This document shows positions 24,576-34,617 of a stretch of DNA of 64,000 nucleotides, piece by piece; the stretch's first letter is position 1; the number at the start of each line of letters is the position of its first letter. This DNA is from Maricaulis sp048269565 (lineage in GTDB: Bacteria > Pseudomonadota > Alphaproteobacteria > Caulobacterales > Maricaulaceae). The DNA lies in contig NZ_JBLXIK010000002.1 in assembly GCF_048269565.1 (NCBI RefSeq), positions 310,001 to 374,000 of the forward strand, written 5' to 3'. The position numbers and the translations under genes were made by a program. The notes under the pieces were generated by a model, which did not search any database, was not told where the DNA came from, and saw only the letters and a program-made list of their open reading frames with translations.

Positions 24576-25259
24576 ATGACGGCCCGATTGAAAGCCAGCC
24601 TGCTTCTTCCCCTGCTTTGCCTGTCCGCGATACTCGCGGGCTGTTCGGCGATCCAGCCCGAGCGCTCGATCGGGCGCGAACTCGACGACACCAATGCCTC
24701 GCTCTCGATCAAGGCGGCGATGTTGCGCAGCGAGGGCTTCGCGCTCGACGGCGTTGATGTCGAGGTGACCGAGGGGATTGCGCTCCTGACCGGAACCGTG
24801 CCGCGCGAGGATGACCGGATGATGGCGGAATGCCTCGCCTGGTCCTCGGTGGCCGTGCGCTCGGTGGCCAACGAGATCGGGGTCGGCCCGTCAAACGGTT
24901 TGCGTGACCGCAGCCGCGATGCCTGGATCACCCAGCGGGTGCGGGCACAACTTTTGTCCGACCGCGATGTCCGCAGCGTCAATTTCAACGTCGAAACCTA
25001 TGCCGGCCGGGTCTACCTGCTTGGTGTTGCCCGCTCGCGTGGCGAGCTGGAGCGTGCCAGCGCCCATGCGGCCCTTGTTGGCGGCGTGGTCGAGGTCATC
25101 AGCTATGTCCGCGTCGCCGGCGTGCCGAGCGATTTGCCGTCGCGCGGCGAGCGACGCGCCGAGGCCTGTGCCGGCGAATCCATGCCGGGTCTTGATTCTG
25201 GCGGCAATCTGCCCAACTCCACCCCGCAACTGCTTGGTGCTCCGGAGGGTTCCCGTTGA
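24576..25259 (+). CDS. BON-domain lipoprotein
   Basis: Periplasmic lipoprotein of 227 residues. The lipobox is LAGC (LSAILAGCSA). Two BON domains follow (about 40-115 and 118-185), each with the VxVxxGxVxLxGxV pattern (VDVEVTEGIALLTGTV and FNVETYAGRVYLLGVA). BON domains bind phospholipid and occur in OsmY and DolP, which guard outer-membrane integrity; this one resembles DolP in layout. The tail beyond 190 is disordered. It sits directly before gshB, with a tight junction, an arrangement seen in other alphaproteobacteria. Confidence 0.85.
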   Translation: MTARLKASLLLPLLCLSAILAGCSAIQPERSIGRELDDTNASLSIKAAMLRSEGFALDGVDVEVTEGIALLTGTVPREDDRMMAECLAWSSVAVRSVANEIGVGPSNGLRDRSRDAWITQRVRAQLLSDRDVRSVNFNVETYAGRVYLLGVARSRGELERASAHAALVGGVVEVISYVRVAGVPSDLPSRGERRAEACAGESMPGLDSGGNLPNSTPQLLGAPEGSR

Positions 25260-25261
25260 AC

Positions 25262-26209
25262 ATGCGCGTAGCGGTCCAGATGGACCCCATCCAGACCGTC
25301 AATGTCGACGGCGATACCAGTTTCGCCCTGATGGAAGAGGCCCAGGCCCGTGGCGCCTCGCTGTGGGTGTATCAGCCTGAGCACCTGTCCTGGTGCGAGG
25401 GCCGTATCACGGCCCGGGCGCGGCCGGTCACCGTGCGGCATGTCCAGGGCGATCATGCGACGCTCGGTGATGAGGTTGAGCTTGATCTGGCGACGGATAT
25501 CGATGTCATCCTGATGCGTCAGGATCCGCCTTTCGATATGGCCTATCAGACCGCCGCCCACATCCTCGAAATGCTCAAGGGCCGCACCCTGGTCCTCAAT
25601 GATCCGGCCTGGGTCCGCTCCAGCCCGGAAAAGATCGTGCCGCTTCTCTTCCCGGACCTGGTGCCGCCGACCCTGATCAGCCGTGATGCGAAAGCCATCG
25701 AGGCCTTCCGGGACAAGTATTCCGACATCATCATCAAGCCGCTCTACGGCAATGGCGGCGCCGGCGTATTCCGGCTCAAGCCCGGCGACGGCAATTTCAA
25801 GGCCCTGCTGGAAATGTTCTTCGAGAGCAATCGCGAGCCCGTCGTCACCCAGGCCTTCCTGCCGGCGGTGGAGAAGGGCGACAAGCGCGTCATCCTGATC
25901 GATGGCGAGGCCGTTGGCGCGATCAATCGCGTGCCGCTCAAGGGCGAAACCCGCTCCAACATGCATGTTGGCGGCAAGGCCGAGGCCGCGGATCTGGACA
26001 CGGATGATCTGCGCATCTGCGCCGCCATCGGACCGCTGCTGAAAGAGCGTGGTCTGGTGCTGGTCGGGATTGATGTCATTGGTGGCCGCCTGACCGAGAT
26101 CAATGTCACCTCGCCGACCGGTGTGCAGGAGCTGAAACGCTTTTCCGGCGTCGATTCCTGCGCCCTGTTCTGGGATGCCGCCGAGCGTCGACTCGCATCC
26201 CGGGCCTGA
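25262..26209 (+). CDS. gshB: Glutathione synthetase
   Basis: ATP-grasp ligase that joins glycine to gamma-glutamylcysteine, the last step of glutathione synthesis. The 315-residue protein begins MRVAVQMDPIQTVNVDGDTS and shows LMRQDPPFDMAYQTAAH, IIKPLYGNGGAGVFRL and the C-terminal EINVTSPTGVQEL. The ATG at 25262 is the family start; a TTG two codons upstream overlaps the BON gene stop. Its product is the co-substrate for the glyoxalase I at 3.6 kb. Confidence 0.97.
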   Translation: MRVAVQMDPIQTVNVDGDTSFALMEEAQARGASLWVYQPEHLSWCEGRITARARPVTVRHVQGDHATLGDEVELDLATDIDVILMRQDPPFDMAYQTAAHILEMLKGRTLVLNDPAWVRSSPEKIVPLLFPDLVPPTLISRDAKAIEAFRDKYSDIIIKPLYGNGGAGVFRLKPGDGNFKALLEMFFESNREPVVTQAFLPAVEKGDKRVILIDGEAVGAINRVPLKGETRSNMHVGGKAEAADLDTDDLRICAAIGPLLKERGLVLVGIDVIGGRLTEINVTSPTGVQELKRFSGVDSCALFWDAAERRLASRA

Positions 26210-26410
26210 CACACGCTTGACTTGCAAGCCTGATGGTTTCATTCTGCGTTCCTGCTTTGGACGTGGTTTGTTCTCATGCCTGTGGAAAACTCAATACTCG
26301 TAACCGTTTAGCGCAATGCCTGCCTTGGGGCCGGATTCGAAGCGGGAGGCTATCCGGCTTTCGGCCGGTGATTGACCCCGCAGCGGCACAAATCGGAGGG
26401 GGCCGGGGTC

Positions 26411-27952
26411 ATGGCCGCTCGCACCACATCGGTCGCATTCGAGGGCGCAGAAGCGCGCATCGTCGATGTGCAGGTCCAGGTCGCGGGTGGGTCGCAACCG
26501 ATCTTCTCGATTGTCGGACTGGGCGACAAGGCGGTGACGGAAAGCCGCGAACGGGTCCGCGCCGCCTTCGCCGCTCTGGGCCTGTCGATGCCGTCGCAGC
26601 GCCTGATCGTCAATCTCGCACCCGCCGACCGGCCCAAGGAAGGTTCGCATTTCGACCTGCCGATCGCACTCAGCGTGCTGGCCGAGCTGGGCGTGGTGCC
26701 GCGTGATGTGGTCGAGGAAAATCTTGCTTTCGGCGAGCTCGGTGTCGACGCCTCGATTGCTTCCGCGCCCGGTGCCCTGCCCGCCGCGGTCGCGGCGCAG
26801 GCGGCGGGCCTGTCGCTGATCTGTCCCGAGGCCTGTGGCCCGGAGGCGGCCTGGGCGGGCGGCGATCTGCCCATCCTCGCCCCGGCGACGCTGATCCAGC
26901 TGATCAATCATTTCAAGGGCACCCAGGTATTGTCGCGGCCGGCGCCGGGTGAGCTGGTCGAGAGCAATGCCATCCCCGACCTCAACCAGGTCAAGGGTCA
27001 GGAAAGCGCCAAGCGGGCGCTCGAAATCGCCGCCGCCGGCCATCACAATCTCCTGATGGTTGGCCCGCCCGGCTCGGGCAAGTCGATGATGGCCGAACGC
27101 CTGCCCGGCCTGTTGCCGCCGCTTTCGGCGGCCGAATTGCTCGACGTCTCGATGATCCATTCCGTCGCCGGCCTGCTGGAACGCGGCTGTTTGCGGCGCG
27201 ACCGGCCGTTTCGCGCCCCGCACCATTCCGCCTCGATGGCGGCAATGGTGGGTGGTGGTACCCGGGCGCGGCCCGGCGAGGCGTCGCTGGCGCATCATGG
27301 CGTGCTCTTCCTCGATGAATTGCCCGAATTCCATCCGCAAGTGCTCGACAGCCTGCGCCAGCCGCTCGAGGCGGGCCGCATCACGGTGGCGCGGGCCAAT
27401 GCCCACATCTCCTATCCGGCCCGCTTCCAGCTGGTGGCGGCGATGAATCCCTGCCGTTGCGGCGGTGGCGGCCAGGACGGTCAGACCTGCCGCCGCGGTC
27501 CGCGCTGCGCCAGCGAGTACCAGGCCCGCATCTCCGGCCCGATGCTCGACCGTATCGATCTGCAGATTCAGGTCCCGGCGGTGACCCCCGCCGACCTGGC
27601 GCTGCCGGCCCCGGCCGAGGGCACTGAAGCGGCCGCCGCGCGGGTCGCCATTGCCCGCTCCGTCCAGGCTGAACGCGGCTGTCTCAATGCGCACCTGCCG
27701 CCGGACATCCTCGAACACGCTGCTGCGCCCGACCGCGCCGGCGAGGCCCTGCTCAACCAGGCCGCTCAGCAACACAGCCTCACCGCGCGCAGCTATCACC
27801 GCGTCCTGCGTGTCGCCCGCACCATCGCCGATCTCGACGGCAGCGACGCCGTCCGCCGGGTCCATATCGCGGAGGCCCTGTCCTGCCGGCGGGGGCTGGC
27901 TCAGGCGGCCGGACCGGCCCCGGCGGGGGTGCGATCGCGGGGTCTGGTGTGA
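26411..27952 (+). CDS. comM: YifB/ComM-family AAA+ ATPase (Mg-chelatase-like)
   Basis: ComM-type hexameric helicase, which in competent bacteria promotes branch migration during integration of DNA at transformation; in other species its role is less clear. The 513-residue protein has the N-terminal Lon-like domain (VDVQVQVAGGSQPIFSIVGL), Walker A GPPGSGKSMM, Walker B LFLDELPEF, and a cysteine-rich insert (NPCRCGGGGQDGQTC). The ATG at 26411 follows GGAGG; a longer frame upstream is not conserved. The 201-base gap after gshB shows no other gene. Confidence 0.93.
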   Translation: MAARTTSVAFEGAEARIVDVQVQVAGGSQPIFSIVGLGDKAVTESRERVRAAFAALGLSMPSQRLIVNLAPADRPKEGSHFDLPIALSVLAELGVVPRDVVEENLAFGELGVDASIASAPGALPAAVAAQAAGLSLICPEACGPEAAWAGGDLPILAPATLIQLINHFKGTQVLSRPAPGELVESNAIPDLNQVKGQESAKRALEIAAAGHHNLLMVGPPGSGKSMMAERLPGLLPPLSAAELLDVSMIHSVAGLLERGCLRRDRPFRAPHHSASMAAMVGGGTRARPGEASLAHHGVLFLDELPEFHPQVLDSLRQPLEAGRITVARANAHISYPARFQLVAAMNPCRCGGGGQDGQTCRRGPRCASEYQARISGPMLDRIDLQIQVPAVTPADLALPAPAEGTEAAAARVAIARSVQAERGCLNAHLPPDILEHAAAPDRAGEALLNQAAQQHSLTARSYHRVLRVARTIADLDGSDAVRRVHIAEALSCRRGLAQAAGPAPAGVRSRGLV

Positions 27953-28096
27953 TGCCGGGACATGCTCCGGTATTGCCCGCCTGGCAGGTTGCAGCGCCCG
28001 GCTGTTTCGCCCGGACAGAGCCAGGGTTGGCGCGCACCAGATCCGCGTTCGACGACGACAGATCGTTAACCTCGCCGCGCTAGCTTTGCCCCTGTC

Positions 28097-30007
28097 ATGA
28101 CACGCGATACGCAGCCGGACAGCGAGGCCGGGTCTGGGCCATCCTGGCCGGGACCGGACGATGAGACGAATTCGACTGCGCCCGGGCTGGACGCGGCGGA
28201 ATTTCTCATTTCCGCGCTTGATGCCACCGGCGAGCTGATCCTGGTGCGCGGTCGTGGCGGCCGCGTGGTTCACGTCAATGCTGCCTTTGTCGCCGCCTTT
28301 GGCGGCGTGCGCAATGACTGGGTCGGGCGCTGGTTTTCCGTTGCGCCGCCGGTGTCGGGCAATGGCCCGCGCCGCTATGAAATGCTGATGCGCACCCGCC
28401 AGGGCCCGCTCTGGATCGAATGGGACGAGCGGCTTTTGCCCGACGGACGCGGTGTGATTTCGGTCGGCCGCGATGTCAGCTCGCGGCGTGAGGCGCACGA
28501 CGATCTGGAAGCCTCCCAGCGCGCCAAATCCCTGTTTTTTGCGGCCGTGACCCATGAAATGCGCACGCCGCTGGCCGGCGCGCTGGGGATTGCGCGCCTG
28601 CTTGACGCGACGCCGCTGCGCCCCGACCAGGCCGATTATGTCCGCACCCTGGCTCATTCCGCCGAGCATGCCCTGGCGATGGTCGATGACATTCTCGACC
28701 TGTCGCGGCTGGAGGCGGGCAAGCTGACCCTGCGGCCGGAACCGGTCGATATCGCAGCCCTGGTTGGCGAAACGGTCGAGCTGGCGGCGCCGCGGGCGCA
28801 TGAGAAAGGGCTGGAGATCGGCATCGTCCAGTCTGCCGCCGCGCCGGCGCGTATCGAGGGCGATCCGGCCCGGCTGCGCCAGATCCTGTTCAACCTGATC
28901 GGCAATGCGGTCAAGTTCACGGCCAGGGGCGGCATCCGCGTCGAGATCGGCTGTGCGCCCGCCGGTGACGGCCGGCCGCGGCTCTCGCTCTCGGTCAGCG
29001 ATACCGGTCCGGGCATTTCCGAACGCGACCAGCAAAACCTGTTTGAGCATTTCGAGCGCGGTGCGGCCGAGCGCGATGGCGCCGAGGGCGGTGCCGGTCT
29101 CGGTCTGGCCATGGTGCGGCGCCTGGCCGAGGCGATGAACTCCTCGATGGGTGTGGAAAGCCGCCTGGGTGAGGGCGCGAAATTCTGGGTCATTTTCGAT
29201 CTGCCGGTGCTCGCCGGCGGGGTCGGCACGCCGCTGGCCGGCCGCGAGCTGGCGGTGGCCAGTGCTGACACCACCCTGCGCGAGACCCTGGCCGAGCAGT
29301 TGCGCGAGCTTGGTGGCGATGTCGTGGCGATCGACCGCGTCGACAGCCTCGCGGCGGCCTCGGGACGTGAATTATTGCTCGACCATGCCTGGTCCGGCCA
29401 TGCCGATGCGGCTCGGGCGCGCCATGTCTGGCAATTGGTGACGCCGGCCGGCAAGGATGATGTCATCCAGGCCCTGCCCGCAGGCGTCGATGGCTGGCTG
29501 GTCAAGCCGGTGCGTCTGACCAGCCTGGTGGAACAGATTACCGGCGCGGCTCCGGCCCGCCGTCCGGCTGCGGCGCCGCAACCCGACCCGGATCTGCCGA
29601 CGCTCGACGGGCTGCAAATCCTCGTCGCCGAAGATGACCCGGTCAATGCCCTGATCGCGCGCCGCACGCTGGAACGGCTCGGTGCCCATGTGACGATGGT
29701 CGAGACCGGCCGCGCTGCCCTGCGGGCGCTGGAGGAGGGCCGGTTCGACGCCGCCCTGCTCGACCAGCGCATGCCCGGCATGGATGGTCCGGAAGTGGCC
29801 CGCATGGCCCGCATGAGCGGCCATGACCTGCCACTGGTCGCCCTGACCGCCAATAGCAGCGAGGACGACCGCACCAATTGCCTTGAAGCCGGGATGGATG
29901 ACTTCCTGTCCAAACCCGTCGATCCCGACCTCCTCGCCGCGACACTCGCCAACTTGTGCCGCGCGGAGAAGCAGGCCAGCATGCCGCAAAATTCGCCAAT
30001 GGGCTGA
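28097..30007 (+). CDS. Hybrid sensor histidine kinase with two receiver domains
   Basis: Soluble hybrid kinase of 636 residues. A PAS-like domain (about 35-128) is followed by a HisKA dimer helix with the phospho-acceptor His153 (AAVTHEMRTPLAG) and a HATPase_c domain with the N box (LIGNAVKF) and G boxes (SDTGPGI, GAGLGLAMV). Next comes a degenerate receiver (about 385-485) that keeps a conserved KPV lysine near its end but has no clear phospho-acceptor Asp. The C-terminal receiver (about 510-625) is intact, with LVAEDDPVNALIARR and LLDQRMPGMDG, plus FLSKPVDPDLL. There are no membrane segments, so the signal is cytosolic. No cognate regulator lies next to it; AmpG follows 8 bases later. Confidence 0.92.
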   Translation: MTRDTQPDSEAGSGPSWPGPDDETNSTAPGLDAAEFLISALDATGELILVRGRGGRVVHVNAAFVAAFGGVRNDWVGRWFSVAPPVSGNGPRRYEMLMRTRQGPLWIEWDERLLPDGRGVISVGRDVSSRREAHDDLEASQRAKSLFFAAVTHEMRTPLAGALGIARLLDATPLRPDQADYVRTLAHSAEHALAMVDDILDLSRLEAGKLTLRPEPVDIAALVGETVELAAPRAHEKGLEIGIVQSAAAPARIEGDPARLRQILFNLIGNAVKFTARGGIRVEIGCAPAGDGRPRLSLSVSDTGPGISERDQQNLFEHFERGAAERDGAEGGAGLGLAMVRRLAEAMNSSMGVESRLGEGAKFWVIFDLPVLAGGVGTPLAGRELAVASADTTLRETLAEQLRELGGDVVAIDRVDSLAAASGRELLLDHAWSGHADAARARHVWQLVTPAGKDDVIQALPAGVDGWLVKPVRLTSLVEQITGAAPARRPAAAPQPDPDLPTLDGLQILVAEDDPVNALIARRTLERLGAHVTMVETGRAALRALEEGRFDAALLDQRMPGMDGPEVARMARMSGHDLPLVALTANSSEDDRTNCLEAGMDDFLSKPVDPDLLAATLANLCRAEKQASMPQNSPMG

Positions 30008-30015
30008 GGGGTTTC

Positions 30016-31362
30016 ATGTCGATGACGCAGGCAGATATCGAGCGCAAGAAATCCTGGCGCCAGGCGATTGCCGTCTACGGCCACCCGATCATGCTGGCGA
30101 TGCTGATCCTCGGCTTTGCCTCCGGCCTGCCGCTGATGATGGTCTTCTCCAAGCTCTCCTACTGGCTGCGCGATGTCGGAATCGACCGCTCGACGATCGG
30201 CTTCTTCTACTGGATCACCCTCTCCTACACGCTGAAGCCGATCTGGGCGCCGATGGTCGACCGGATGCCGATCCCCTTCCTGACGGCGGCGATGGGCAAG
30301 CGGCGCTCCTGGATGATGGTGGCCATTCTCGGCACCATGATCGGCCTGTTCATCATCGCCTTTTCCGATCCCTCGCAGGGCCTGTGGCTGACCCTGGCCG
30401 GCGCCTTCATCCTCTCCTATTCCGGGGCCACGCTGGATATCTCGATTGATGCCTGGCGCATCGAATCCGGTCCGCGCGAGGAGCAGGCGAACATGGCCGC
30501 CGCCTATGTGCTCGGCTATCGCGGCGCCATCTTCTTCTCCGGTTTCGGACTGGCGCTTTCGTCCTGGACCAACTGGACCGTCTCCTTCTGCGTCATGTCG
30601 CTGACAATGGGGATTTGCGGCCTGATGGTGCTGGCGATGCGCGAGCCCAAACACAGCGTGCGCCTGCAGACCGCCGGCGGTCTCGGCCACCGGATCGCCG
30701 AGGCGATTATCGAGCCGTTCAAGCAGTTCGGCACCCGTCTGGGCGCCTGGATCGTGCCGGTCTTCCTGCTGGTTGCCTTCTACCGGCTGAGTGATTTCAC
30801 CATGGGTGTGATGGCCAGCCCGCTCTATTCCGATATCGGCTTTGACCGCGCCATTGTCGGCGGCATCCAGAGCGGTCCGGGCCTGATCGCCACCATTGCC
30901 GGCGGTTTTCTTGGTGGGCTGATCGCCTATAAATTCGGGGTTCTGCGGGCGATGTTTGTCGGTGCCTTCCTGACGCTCGCCACCAATGGCGCCTATGCCT
31001 GGCTCGCCGCGCTGCATTCGCCCGACACGGTCGGCCTGCTTGCCCTGGTGATCAGCTCCGACAATCTTGCAGCCGGTTTCGTTGGCACAGCCTTCATCGC
31101 CTATCTCTCCTCGCTGACCGACCCGATCAATGCGGCGACTCAATATGCCCTGTTGTCCTCGCTCTACGCCCTGATCAACAAATTCATCGCCGGCTTCTCC
31201 GGCGTCATGGCCGATGCGCTCGGCTATGTGAATTTCTTCATCGTCACTGCCGGCTATGCCCTGCCGGCAGCGGCGCTGGTGCTGTTCATCATGATCAAGG
31301 GAAGCCCCGCCGCCAAAGGCCTGGTGCGCTATGACGGCAAGGCGGATGAGGCGGCAGGCTAG
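30016..31362 (+). CDS. ampG: AmpG-type muropeptide MFS transporter
   Basis: Inner-membrane MFS permease of 448 residues that imports anhydromuropeptides for cell-wall recycling. Typical elements are LGFASGLPLMMVFSKLSYWL in helix 1, FFYWITLSYTLKPIWAP, and ATLDISIDAWRIES before helix 5. About twelve to fourteen hydrophobic segments span the protein. The ATG at 30016 has GAGGGG upstream and lies just after the hybrid kinase stop, so the two may be co-transcribed. It is followed by the gene-free repeat region. Confidence 0.88.
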   Translation: MSMTQADIERKKSWRQAIAVYGHPIMLAMLILGFASGLPLMMVFSKLSYWLRDVGIDRSTIGFFYWITLSYTLKPIWAPMVDRMPIPFLTAAMGKRRSWMMVAILGTMIGLFIIAFSDPSQGLWLTLAGAFILSYSGATLDISIDAWRIESGPREEQANMAAAYVLGYRGAIFFSGFGLALSSWTNWTVSFCVMSLTMGICGLMVLAMREPKHSVRLQTAGGLGHRIAEAIIEPFKQFGTRLGAWIVPVFLLVAFYRLSDFTMGVMASPLYSDIGFDRAIVGGIQSGPGLIATIAGGFLGGLIAYKFGVLRAMFVGAFLTLATNGAYAWLAALHSPDTVGLLALVISSDNLAAGFVGTAFIAYLSSLTDPINAATQYALLSSLYALINKFIAGFSGVMADALGYVNFFIVTAGYALPAAALVLFIMIKGSPAAKGLVRYDGKADEAAG

Positions 31363-31380
31363 GCGTTTCATGCTGCACCA

Positions 31381-31513
31381 AAATCTCCACGCGGCGAGCC
31401 GCTGGAGGTTTGAGTGGCCCTCCCCGATTTGGGAGGTGTGCGGGACGCCGGCGAATGCCGGTTTGCGCAGTTAAATAGTTGAGACATCCGTGACGTCCCG
31501 CACGTGGAGATTT
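31381..31513. ncRNA. Multi-hairpin structured element downstream of ampG
   Basis: Outer arms AAATCTCCACG (31381-31391) and CGTGGAGATTT (31503-31513) are perfect complements. Nested next to them, GTGCGGGACG (31438-31447) pairs perfectly with CGTCCCGCAC (31494-31503). Between and inside these lie GCGG-CGAG-CCGC (31391-31402), CCTCCC-N6-GGGAGG (31419-31436) and CCGGC-GAAT-GCCGG (31448-31461). The result is a branched fold with five perfect helices in 133 bases, too regular to be chance. It could be a structured RNA on either strand or the folded end of a lost mobile element. I cannot match it to a known RNA class. Confidence 0.5.
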
Positions 31514-31756
31514 GCTCGGACGCCTTACGGCCCCCGTCTCGAAACCGGAGTGGATCATGCGGTCGAGCTTTGTGCCGCCTTCCTCTCCGGTGGCCACGCC
31601 GGGGCTTAAGGGTGTCATACCTCAGCCCGGACGAGCTCCACGCTCCCGATCGCCGCAAGTGACTGAGCTCACGCCTCCCGTGCAACCGGAACGCTGCAAG
31701 CATAAGCGCAGGCGGCGGGGGTGGGGATAAGTTTCACCCCACAATCCGCCACAGAT
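31514..31756. other. Gene-free segment, possible relic of a mobile element
   Basis: No reading frame here has a convincing start, ribosome site or family match. The sequence holds further small dyads (GGGCT...AGCCC around 31608-31636 and TGAGCTCA near 31664). It appears continuous with the structured element to its left and looks like non-coding end sequence of an insertion element without its transposase. Confidence 0.3.
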
Positions 31757-31872
31757 CGTCATTCCAGCGTAGGCTGGAACCCAGTTCATAGCGCGTAGGT
31801 GCCTGATGAGACGGCGCTATTTTGATGCGCGGTGGTGCGTGAATCTGGATCCCGGCCTGCGCCGGGATGACG
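31757..31872. repeat. REP-like intergenic palindromic unit
   Basis: CGTCATTCCAGC...GCTGGAA on the left (TTCCAGC 31762-31768 / GCTGGAA 31773-31779) and ATCCCGGC-CTGC-GCCGGGAT on the right (31849-31868) are two small hairpins. They are bracketed by outer complementary ends CGTCAT (31757-31762) and ATGACG (31867-31872). GTCATTCC...GGGATGAC units are a familiar class of dispersed intergenic repeat in proteobacterial genomes. Confidence 0.65.
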
Positions 31873-31942
31873 CTGATTTGGGCGTTGGGTGGGGGATAAG
31901 GGGCGTCATTCCCCTCGCCAACCAACCTCCAAAATCAATATT

Positions 31943-32081
31943 TTTGTCATCCCGGACGGATGCCCGGACGCGTCAGCGATCCGGGCGTAGCTCCGGGACC
32001 TACCCGTGAGACCAGCTGGAACAGCGGGTAGGTCCCGGATCTGCGCCCCGCCTGCGCGGGGCATCCGTCCGGGATGACAAA
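31943..32081. repeat. Nested long palindrome (MITE/REP-like)
   Basis: A 23-base perfect inverted repeat starts TTTGTCATCCCGGACGGATG (31943-31965) with its complement at 32059-32081. Inside is a second perfect 15-bp pair, TCCGGGACCTACCCG (31992-32006) and CGGGTAGGTCCCGGA (32025-32039). The whole 139-base unit is flanked by AT-rich sequence and has no coding capacity, as expected for a small non-autonomous element or a BIME-type repeat. Confidence 0.7.
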
Positions 32082-32233
32082 TCGTTGTTATTATTGGTAA
32101 ACATGAAGGTTCCCGCACGGGGCCAGGCCCCGCCATAAACCTCATGCCGGGATTTCGCCACCGGGGTTCAGCGCCGACGGGGTGGAGCCCGCAGGCGCAA
32201 TTGGCCCGGTTTGCGGGCGAGGACTGACTCCCC
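32082..32233. other. Gene-free segment between the palindrome and maeB
   Basis: Contains the small hairpins CGGGGC-CAG-GCCCCG (about 32116-32130) and GCCCGCA...TGCGGGC near the maeB stop. The latter could help end the maeB transcript but has no U-run. I see no gene in it. Confidence 0.4.
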
Positions 32234-34516
<2,283 letters not shown>

Positions 34517-34617
34517 CACTGCCATCCTTGCCCGCGCGGAATTTTCCCATAGAACTAGGCCTCTAGCCGCTTCGCCCCCTTGCACGCAAGGCGAAACCTC
34601 GTCACGGACCCGCCTCG

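Noticed and set aside
28069..28075. TTAACC half-site of the CtrA box before the hybrid kinase gene
   Set aside because: A CtrA site needs two TTAA halves seven bases apart; only one is present.
26291..29050. 919-codon minus-strand frame opposite comM and the hybrid kinase
   Set aside because: Same effect: antisense to two well-supported genes, no ribosome site, no recognisable domain.
31806..32009. Short frame inside the REP-like region
   Set aside because: It runs through the palindromic repeats and has no ribosome site or similarity.
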